From Candidatus Desulfofervidaceae bacterium (lineage in GTDB: Bacteria; Desulfobacterota; Desulfofervidia; Desulfofervidales; Desulfofervidaceae), in assembly GCA_021160485.1 (NCBI GenBank), contig JAGHCL010000201.1, forward strand, positions 1 to 5,765: DNA of 5,765 nt, given 5' to 3'. Made by a program: the position numbers and the translations under genes. The notes below the pieces were generated by a model. That model did not search any database. It saw only the letters and a program-made list of their open reading frames with translations, and had not been told where the DNA came from. Positions 1-4,901 of the stretch are shown here, in pieces. How positions within the stretch are numbered: position 1 is the first letter of the stretch; every line of letters starts with the position of its first letter.

Positions 1-128
1 AAACTGGTTTTTTTGCAATCAAAATAAACATCACTGTGTGCACCACAGGAAAGTTTAAATCCTTTATCAGAATCATACATAAAAGAATTCTTATAAAGCA
101 ATTTTAACAACTTCTCTCTGGCTTCCAC
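1..128 (-). CDS. pyrE: orotate phosphoribosyltransferase, N-terminal part (runs off left edge)
   Basis: PyrE joins orotate to PRPP to give orotidine 5'-phosphate in the fifth step of cytoplasmic pyrimidine synthesis. Only the first 42 residues lie in the window. The reading frame opens VEAREKLLKLLYKNSFMY and continues through KLSCGAHSDVYFDCKKTS. This fits the start of bacterial PyrE: an amphipathic first helix, then the 'F.L.SG..S.YY.D.K' strand that leads to the substrate site. The start is a GTG at 126-128 on the minus strand. It is preceded six bases upstream by a good AGAGGA Shine-Dalgarno and by an in-frame TAA a few codons further up, so no longer start is possible. The PRPP-binding motif would lie beyond the window edge. 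The gene diverges from the cytochrome locus and is probably unrelated to it in function. The family call comes from recognising the N-terminal pattern only. Confidence 0.72.
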   Translation of the reverse strand, partial: MEAREKLLKLLYKNSFMYDSDKGFKLSCGAHSDVYFDCKKTS

Positions 129-134
129 TTTGAT

Positions 135-140
135 TCCTCT
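135..140 (-). promoter_or_regulatory. Shine-Dalgarno site of pyrE
   Basis: On the minus strand AGAGGA stands six bases before the GTG start at 128. The same AGAGGA sequence and spacing precede the eight-heme cytochrome at 2116. This site decides the start of pyrE, since no ATG is available nearby in frame. Confidence 0.6.
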
Positions 141-154
141 TTAGCTCATTATTA

Positions 155-427
155 ATGCCTTTCTTTATCACATTAGTAAATACCTGTCAATTTTTCCTCC
201 CTTCTGAATTTAATAGAGAATCAGACCATGTGCATCTTTTGGTTAACTATCTGCCAAAAGTGGCTGTTTCAAGACTTGTCAATTCCTTAAAAGGTGTTTC
301 GTCAAGAAAGTTAAAACAAATCTATCCTGAGTTAAAGCGTTACTACTGGAAAAACGCCTTGTGGAGTCCGAGTTATTTTGTGGGTTCCTGCGGAGGAGTG
401 CCCCTTGAAGTGATTAAGCAGTATTAG
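155..427 (+). pseudogene. tnpA: IS200/IS605-family transposase TnpA remnant (N-terminus lost)
   Basis: IS200-type TnpA is a small HUH (Y1) transposase that cuts and rejoins single-stranded DNA at hairpin ends. From about residue 18 (base 206) the open frame matches this family: EFNRESDHVHLL contains the HUH pair His25-x-His27, followed by VSRLVNSLKGVSSRKLKQ and the typical ALWSPSYFVGSCGG stretch. The frame ends EVIKQY, so the last residue, Tyr90, is probably the catalytic tyrosine of the family's 'QYIE' motif, with a stop codon directly after it. A full TnpA is about 130-150 residues. The roughly 55 residues that normally precede EFN are missing: residues 1-17 do not look like transposase. 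No Shine-Dalgarno is evident before the ATG. The protein is almost certainly inactive, and the element's ends cannot be recognised. It could at most have been a mobilisable relic. Confidence 0.8.
162..190 (-). promoter_or_regulatory. candidate sigma70-type promoter for pyrE
   Basis: On the minus strand a perfect TTGACA (190 down to 185) is followed after 17 bases by TAAAGA (167 down to 162), a poor -10 match (three of six bases). It lies about 35 bases before the pyrE start. It sits within the first part of the transposase-remnant frame, but just outside the stretch that actually resembles transposase (from about 206). The -35 and the spacing are strong and the -10 is weak, so this is a candidate only. 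Confidence 0.4.
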
Positions 428-440
428 GCTGTTTGGCCTA
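425..440 (+). other. short hairpin at the end of the transposase remnant
   Basis: TAGGC and GCCTA form a perfect five-base stem around a six-base loop (TGTTTG), beginning on the transposase stop codon. A T-rich run (ATCTTTTT) follows a few bases later. It could be a remnant of the subterminal hairpin that IS200-type elements carry, or a weak terminator. The stem is too short to decide. Confidence 0.25.
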
Positions 441-506
441 TAATCTTTTTCGGATGTTTCAGCTAAATATTTTGCCTAAAGAATATAAAAAGTATCAAAT
501 AAAGAC

Positions 507-620
507 CTAATTTTTCCTCATTTCCTTGTTTAAAATACCCTTATTCAAAAAGAGGTCGCGGATTTTGGGATCCTCTATACTTCTCTTCAAAACTATTAGT
601 GCTATTTGGCCGATATTAAA
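507..620 (-). pseudogene. possible coding remnant of unknown family, C-terminal end
   Basis: On the minus strand an open stretch of 37 codons reads GQIALIVLKRSIEDPKIRD and then LFLNKGILNKEMRKN before a stop. The composition (charged and hydrophobic residues spaced like helices, DP and KG turns) looks like real protein rather than chance. However, it has no ATG or GTG start and no ribosome binding site. The same frame continues upstream past a single TAA (621-623) into NEFVKCFL. This suggests the C-terminal end of a gene broken by an in-frame stop, lying between the transposase relic and the first cytochrome. I do not recognise the family. In AT-rich DNA a 37-codon chance frame is not excluded. 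Confidence 0.25.
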
Positions 621-633
621 TTATAGAAAACAT

Positions 634-662
634 TTGACAAATTCATTAAAATCAGTAAATAA
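634..662 (+). promoter_or_regulatory. candidate promoter of the first cytochrome gene
   Basis: TTGACA (634-639) is a perfect -35 hexamer. The sequence 16 to 17 bases on is TAAATAA (656-662), a poor -10 with about three consensus matches. The cytochrome ATG is at 669, so transcription from here would start about at the start codon itself and give a leaderless message. That fits the absence of any Shine-Dalgarno before the ATG. The -10 is weak and an upstream promoter is possible. Confidence 0.35.
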
Positions 663-668
663 ATAGTT

Positions 669-1718
669 ATGAGGCGTGTTTTATCAATAATTTCAAGCAT
701 AATTATTTACCTGGTTGTTTCTTCCCCTGCTTTAGCGCGGGTATCGGGTGTTTGCTCTAACTGCCATACCATGCACTATAGTCAAACACCTCAACCGAGT
801 GAGTGGGGAACTAGTGGACCTTACCAGGCCTTATTAATTAATAATTGTGTAGGGTGCCACAGTGGCACAAATACGGGTAGCAATAAAACACCTTATATTT
901 TCTCCTCTACTGCACCGACTTACGGAGCCACTGGAACCGAAGGAGACACCCTTGCTGGGGGTAATTTTTATTGGGTAGCCAATGGCAATAACACTGCTGG
1001 CCATAATGTAGCGGGGATTTGTGGCGCAGACACCCTTTCCATCCCACCTGGCTTTACTAATACATACCCTGATATTGAAGGCAATACGGTAGGCGGTGGC
1101 ACTTGGCCAGCTGGGCAGCAGGTTACCTGTGCAGGGACTTATGGCTGTCATGGACATCACAATACCACTGACCAGGTAAAGGCCATTTATGGCGCCCATC
1201 ATACCGACGACACAACGATTGATGGCAACAGTGTTGGAACAAGCTATCGTTTTCTCATGGGTATTTTAGGCAAAGAAGATAGTGACTGGGAATATCAACC
1301 TACCAGCACGACGCACAATCAGTATTATGGAGTGGATAGAAGTGCTGTGCCTAACAAGCAGACAATCAGCTATCTTTGTGCCGAATGCCATGGCTATTAT
1401 CATAGTATAACCAAAGTGGGAACTACCAGTCCATGGTTGAGACATCCAACCGATTTTGATATGAATAACGTTTCTACTAAAGAATATGGTAATTATCCTG
1501 GAGACGGAAGCAAAACCTATAGCGTTATAGCTCCTGTAGGAAGTGTGGATGTCAGTGCTGTAAAAAGTCAGGTGCTGGTTAGTTCAGGAGATGCTATTGT
1601 TATGTGTACCTCCTGTCACAGAGCTCATGGTACACCCTATTTCAAGCTTATGCGCTGGAACTATCAAGGAAGCTCAACAGGAGGAAACTGTAGTATATGC
1701 CATACAACGAAGAATTAA
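669..1718 (+). CDS. secreted multiheme c-type cytochrome, OmcS-like landmarks (five CxxCH plus one CX5CH)
   Basis: This 349-residue electron-transfer protein starts with a clear Sec signal peptide (MRRVLSIISS, hydrophobic core, cleavage probably after ALA at 23). Heme-binding motifs are CSNCH 29-33, CVGCH 60-64, CAECH 237-241, CTSCH 313-317 and CSICH 341-345. There is also an unusual CAGTYGCH at 154-161 with five residues between the cysteines. Histidines that could be distal ligands are His36 (CHTMH), His112 (GHN), His177/178, His259 (LRHP) and His320 (CHRAH). The order of these landmarks recalls six-heme Geobacter OmcS, whose CxxCHTMH histidine bridges neighbouring subunits of a filament, so an extracellular or nanowire role is possible. 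That is inference: the sequence alone shows only an exported multiheme cytochrome. The ATG is chosen because the signal peptide begins there and a stop lies just upstream. No Shine-Dalgarno precedes it. It stands apart from the downstream genes, behind a terminator candidate and a pseudogene. Confidence 0.88.
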   Translation: MRRVLSIISSIIIYLVVSSPALARVSGVCSNCHTMHYSQTPQPSEWGTSGPYQALLINNCVGCHSGTNTGSNKTPYIFSSTAPTYGATGTEGDTLAGGNFYWVANGNNTAGHNVAGICGADTLSIPPGFTNTYPDIEGNTVGGGTWPAGQQVTCAGTYGCHGHHNTTDQVKAIYGAHHTDDTTIDGNSVGTSYRFLMGILGKEDSDWEYQPTSTTHNQYYGVDRSAVPNKQTISYLCAECHGYYHSITKVGTTSPWLRHPTDFDMNNVSTKEYGNYPGDGSKTYSVIAPVGSVDVSAVKSQVLVSSGDAIVMCTSCHRAHGTPYFKLMRWNYQGSSTGGNCSICHTTKN

Positions 1719-1738
1719 TATATAGTATGTTTTTGACA

Positions 1739-1761
1739 CTAGTCTCCTTGACTAGATTTTT
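1739..1761 (+). terminator. candidate intrinsic terminator after the first cytochrome
   Basis: CTAGTC (1739-1744) pairs perfectly with GACTAG (1750-1755) around a TCCTT loop, followed by A and five T (1757-1761). It lies 20 bases after the cytochrome stop. The six-pair stem is half GC, so termination may be partial. If active, it makes the first cytochrome a single-gene transcript. Confidence 0.55.
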
Positions 1762-1775
1762 GCGGAAAAAGGCAG

Positions 1776-2058
1776 ATGTTGGGAAAAGAAAACCAGGTTT
1801 TACCCCAGAAGGCAAGCAAATCCTTGTGGCAACTGAAAGATAAGTTTAGTATCAAAGGAGTGCATATTACAGGCTTATTGCTTAAGTCTAAACAGTGGCA
1901 TTCCTTTCTTGATATTGATGTTGCCATTGAAGGAAGTTCAGGTAGTATTTTGGATATTATGTAGAGTTAGAAAAAACCAAGCAAAAGGTAAATGTAATAG
2001 ACCTAGGCAAGCTTCAACACAGATGATAAAAGCCAAAGGACAGAAGATTTATGGATAA
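1776..2058 (+). pseudogene. MNT-type nucleotidyltransferase pseudogene (two frameshifts)
   Basis: Intact relatives are small (about 100 residues) nucleotidyltransferase-fold proteins, usually paired with a HEPN protein as a toxin-antitoxin module. Here the similarity runs through three frames. The first (1776-1964) reads SLWQLKDKFSIKGVHITGLL then KSKQWHSFLDIDVAIEG, matching the family's 'vYLFGSLL...WHSfSDIDIAVEG' core. The second frame (from about 1946) gives YFGYYVELEKTKQKVNVIDL, the usual helix plus 'VDLIDL' strand. The third frame, ending at 2058, gives QMIKAKGQKIYG and a stop, like the usual '..I..EGk.lYG' C-terminus. The DxD metal-binding pair survives (LDIDVA), but the catalytic GS is now GL in TGLLL. 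Two indels (about 1935-1950 and 2005-2022) break the frame, so no functional product is expected. No HEPN partner is visible next to it. This explains most of the gap between the two cytochromes. The family call is by eye from the ordered motifs. Confidence 0.65.
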
Positions 2059-2103
2059 AGACAGATTTAAAAATAACATTTTAAGGTTTTTAAAAGCATT
2101 AAA

Positions 2104-2109
2104 AGAGGA
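2104..2109 (+). promoter_or_regulatory. Shine-Dalgarno site of the eight-heme cytochrome
   Basis: AGAGGA stands six bases before the ATG at 2116 and fixes that start. The first cytochrome has no such site, so the two are probably translated at different efficiencies. The bases between the pseudogene end (2058) and this site are very AT-rich and must hold the promoter if there is one, but no convincing -35/-10 pair is visible. Confidence 0.6.
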
Positions 2110-2115
2110 AACAGA

Positions 2116-3402
2116 ATGAAGGTTTTGGTTATTATTTTAAGTGTAATTTTATCTTTTTGCCTGCCGGTAAAAGCAGGCAATTACAGTCTTTCTGCTCATG
2201 GAAATGCTTCTTATGGGGTGAAAAGAGATGATACCAATTTGAGTGGTTACGCTCAGGGCAACTGTGCCCACTGTCATGAGCAACACGCCAGTATAAATGG
2301 CACTGAGCCTAACCCTAGTAGCGCTAAAGCCTCAAAATTCTGTCTTTTTGCGGATAACTTCAGTGGAACTCAAGCAGGTTCTTATAGCCAATCTGATGAC
2401 TTCTGCTTTTATTGTCATACCAGCTTGGAGTCTCTTCAAGTAAATGGAATTACTAACAAAGATTATAGTGCCACTTTTGGTGGGGCTACGGCTTCAGTCA
2501 CTGGGATTATGGATACATTCAACCAAACTTCCTATCACAACTTATATGACGTCCTTAACTCTGCTAAAAGCTACTGGCCATCTACTTTTACTGCTGATTC
2601 TAATCCTTGTGCAGCTTGTCATAACCCCCATCTAGCCAAAAGGAATAAGGCCTATCCAGGCGACCCAAGTTATACGGCTATTTCAAAGCCTTCGGCCCAT
2701 GACCAGTTATGGGGAGATGATCCAGGTGAAAGGTTAAGTGATTTCACCACTTATTATCAAGCCCCTTATTACTACGGATCAACCAGCACTTATGAGCCAA
2801 ACAACCAAGGCAAACCTGTAAATGGCTGGGGGTCAAATATGCCGGATTATGACAGTTTTTGCACTGATTGTCATAATAGCACCAATACCATTTACAGCAC
2901 CACGCTAAGTCGCAACCTTTATAAAATTGACTGGATTACCGCAGGCGGTGAAAGTGGGGGAGATAAACACGGTAAAAATGCAGCTACAACAGGTCTTAAT
3001 ATAAAAGAACCCTTTGCCTCTTCAGATTTAGGTATTACAACCGGGTTCGTCCTCTCCTGCCTGGACTGTCATGAACCTCATGGCTCGCCTAATGTAATGC
3101 TGATAAGGCGAGAGGTAAATGGAGGAAATCTCTCTGGCAACATTACTGTTTTTAGCACTATATATTGGAGTTATCTTTGTGGACGGTGTCATAAAGATGA
3201 TTATAAATATATTCACCACTACGACTCTGAGGCACCGTATCCTGGACCGCCAAAGGGTTGTAAATCCTGTCATGGCAGTAGTATGAAGGGTCCTATAAAT
3301 TGCAATTACTGCCATTTTCACGGTGGGGATGACAGTTGTTTGAATGATTCCAGTGCATCCCCTTATTGTCCTACTTACTACACAGGCAGAAGATGTTTTT
3401 AG
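2116..3402 (+). CDS. secreted octaheme c-type cytochrome
   Basis: This 428-residue exported cytochrome has eight canonical heme motifs: CAHCH 50-54, CFYCH 97-101, CAACH 165-169, CTDCH 249-253, CLDCH 315-319, CGRCH 355-359, CKSCH 382-386 and CNYCH 396-400. A Sec signal peptide (MKVLVIILSVILSF..., cleavage probably after VKA at 20) sends it to the periplasm or beyond. Several motifs are followed by 'xxH' (CHEQH, CHNPH, CHEPHG, CHFHG), giving candidate distal ligands for bis-His hemes. The last two hemes are only 14 residues apart, so they are likely to be stacked. The tail after the last heme carries three further cysteines (408, 418, 427) and ends TGRRCF, with no heme motif. Start chosen from the AGAGGA site and the signal peptide. 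It is followed after 104 bases by the propeller lipoprotein and then by a barrel. A role in carrying electrons through or at the outer membrane is inferred from that context. I recognise the general multiheme family but no named gene. Confidence 0.9.
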   Translation: MKVLVIILSVILSFCLPVKAGNYSLSAHGNASYGVKRDDTNLSGYAQGNCAHCHEQHASINGTEPNPSSAKASKFCLFADNFSGTQAGSYSQSDDFCFYCHTSLESLQVNGITNKDYSATFGGATASVTGIMDTFNQTSYHNLYDVLNSAKSYWPSTFTADSNPCAACHNPHLAKRNKAYPGDPSYTAISKPSAHDQLWGDDPGERLSDFTTYYQAPYYYGSTSTYEPNNQGKPVNGWGSNMPDYDSFCTDCHNSTNTIYSTTLSRNLYKIDWITAGGESGGDKHGKNAATTGLNIKEPFASSDLGITTGFVLSCLDCHEPHGSPNVMLIRREVNGGNLSGNITVFSTIYWSYLCGRCHKDDYKYIHHYDSEAPYPGPPKGCKSCHGSSMKGPINCNYCHFHGGDDSCLNDSSASPYCPTYYTGRRCF

Positions 3403-3435
3403 GGCAAATGAAAAGTTGGGTTTTAACAGTTGAAG

Positions 3436-3452
3436 CGGCAGTAAAATTGCCG
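3436..3452 (+). other. intergenic hairpin between octaheme cytochrome and lipoprotein gene
   Basis: CGGCAGT and ATTGCCG pair over seven positions (one G-T) around an AAA loop. No T-run follows, so it is not a classical terminator. It may protect the 3' end of the cytochrome message or act as a partial attenuator before the lipoprotein gene. Confidence 0.4.
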
Positions 3453-3506
3453 TGTAGTTAATATTAAATGCTAAGTTTCCTGAGGAGAATGTTGGAAGCA
3501 GATTGT

Positions 3507-4895
3507 TTGAAGAAAATAATTGCTCTATTCATAATCTTCTTTGCTTTCCTTCTTTCTGCCTGTGCCTTAGCCCCTAAAGGTGGCGTTACGCCTCAAGGGC
3601 AAGTATTGGTATATCTACAGGCGGGAGGGCCTCCCACTTATGAAATAAATTTTTCTCTTGATCAGGTCTGGTTAGAAGGAAAAACTGGAGCTAAGTTTCC
3701 CCTTGGGTTTCAAACACAACATATTTCTTCTCTATCTCTATTCACCCATCAGTTATTACTTGCCCAGGGAAGTGTAAACATAGGTAGCTATACTAGCTTG
3801 AGCCTTAAATTTTCAGAAGCCACTGTAATTAAGAAAGGTAAAAAAATTCTCTTACACTTACCCCCAGAAGGTGTAGTAAAAATCCCCATCAACCTTTTTG
3901 TGGCCAAAGACAGGACTACCACTTTATTTCTCAATTGGCAACCAGCCAGTTCTTTACAGGAGAAAAACCGCTTTCTTCCTCTTATAAATGTCCATTTAGG
4001 AAAAACAGGGCTAAAAAATCTCTTGCTCTATGTTAGCAATGCAGGAGCTAATTATCTTTCGGTAATAGACAGGGGAAGCAATCAAGTTATTGACACCATT
4101 ACTGTTGGAGAATCACCCAAAGGAATGGTCCTTTCAGAAGACAAAAATTATCTTTATGTCGTTAATTCTTTTTCTAATAGTCTTTCAGTTATAGAAACCA
4201 CCACCAACCGTGTGATTGATACCATTCCTCTTAATAGAGGTATAGAACCTACAGAAATAGCTATACTTCCGCATACCAGCTATCTTTATGTTACCGCTAC
4301 AGCTTCTAACGCTGTCCTAGTAGTGGATACCCTTAGCCGGAGTGTGGTAGAAAAGATAGAAGTAGGACAGAGGCCTATTGGTTTAGCCGTGGATGCCGAA
4401 AAAAGGCACATTTATGTGGCCAATAGTTATAGCAATGATATTTCTATAATTGATACTACAGACAATAAAGTTATTAAAACCATTGGTGTAGGAGGAGAAC
4501 CACGCTTTTTGCGATTCTACCAAAAATATCTCCTGGTTGTAAATAGCCAGTCTGAAACGGTAAGTGTAATTGACAGAAATTCCTTTTTTACAGTATATAA
4601 TATCTTTGTCCCAGGCTGTCCAGGAAAGATCATTCCTGGTCTAAAGGGATGGCTTTATGTAGCAGGAGAAAGGAGTAATTGTATTTATTTCGTAACGCCA
4701 ACAATGAATATTGCTCCTAAAAAATTGTTTACTCCAAGCCCCTCGGGTATGGCACTGGATAGAGATAGAAAATTGTTATATATAGCTAATACAGCGGATA
4801 ACAATGTGGCGGTTCTGGACTTAATTAGCGAAAGAATTATTGGCAGTATAGAAGTTGGTGAAAGACCATATGATTTGATCCTGGTAGGCGATTAA
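3507..4895 (+). CDS. outer-membrane lipoprotein with seven-bladed YVTN beta-propeller
   Basis: Residue numbers are from a TTG start at 3507, giving 462 residues. The N-terminus is then a textbook lipoprotein signal, KKIIALFIIFFAFLLSAC, with lipobox LSA|C19. Alanine at +2 suggests sorting to the outer membrane. GGAAG eight bases upstream of the TTG supports this start. The ATGs at 3468 and 3489 give 475 and 468 residues with an odd charged extension, and one has no Shine-Dalgarno while the other has GAGGAG only one base away. Residues about 30-165 form a beta-rich domain resembling DUF4382 (VLVYLQAGGPPTYEINFSLD, a '..GSYTSLSLKF' strand). Residues about 173-462 hold seven YVTN-type repeats: LLYVSN, LYVVNS, LYVTAT, IYVANS, LLVVNS, LYVAGE, LYIANT, each followed by a '.lsVID' strand. 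Such propellers are protein- or ligand-binding scaffolds with no enzyme residues visible here. Lying between a multiheme cytochrome and a barrel, it may hold an electron conduit together. That role is inferred. Confidence 0.85.
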   Translation: MKKIIALFIIFFAFLLSACALAPKGGVTPQGQVLVYLQAGGPPTYEINFSLDQVWLEGKTGAKFPLGFQTQHISSLSLFTHQLLLAQGSVNIGSYTSLSLKFSEATVIKKGKKILLHLPPEGVVKIPINLFVAKDRTTTLFLNWQPASSLQEKNRFLPLINVHLGKTGLKNLLLYVSNAGANYLSVIDRGSNQVIDTITVGESPKGMVLSEDKNYLYVVNSFSNSLSVIETTTNRVIDTIPLNRGIEPTEIAILPHTSYLYVTATASNAVLVVDTLSRSVVEKIEVGQRPIGLAVDAEKRHIYVANSYSNDISIIDTTDNKVIKTIGVGGEPRFLRFYQKYLLVVNSQSETVSVIDRNSFFTVYNIFVPGCPGKIIPGLKGWLYVAGERSNCIYFVTPTMNIAPKKLFTPSPSGMALDRDRKLLYIANTADNNVAVLDLISERIIGSIEVGERPYDLILVGD

Positions 4896-4901
4896 TTTCT
4901 A

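Noticed and set aside
454..510. Tiny + frame MFQLNILPKEYKKYQIKT
   Set aside because: Eighteen codons, no ribosome binding site and no support from context; expected by chance in AT-rich DNA.
834..1202. Open frame of 122 codons on the minus strand inside the first cytochrome gene
   Set aside because: It lies wholly within a clear cytochrome coding sequence on the other strand, has no ribosome binding site or recognisable motif, and its residue pattern is that of an antisense shadow.
1733..1761. TTGACA at 1733-1738 as a promoter -35
   Set aside because: No -10 hexamer at the right distance (the sequence there is ATTTTT), and the bases that follow form the terminator hairpin.
1739..1927. Open frame of 62 codons on the minus strand between the cytochrome genes
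   Set aside because: It is antisense to the MNT pseudogene, whose motifs in three + frames account for this stretch better.
2444..2635. Open frame of 63 codons in another + frame inside the octaheme cytochrome gene
   Set aside because: It is a Leu/Thr-rich shadow of the cytochrome frame with no ribosome binding site.
3028..3321. Open frame of 97 codons on the minus strand inside the octaheme cytochrome gene
   Set aside because: It is antisense to four heme motifs that are plainly real, and its composition (runs of Ile, Thr and Met) is typical of a shadow frame.
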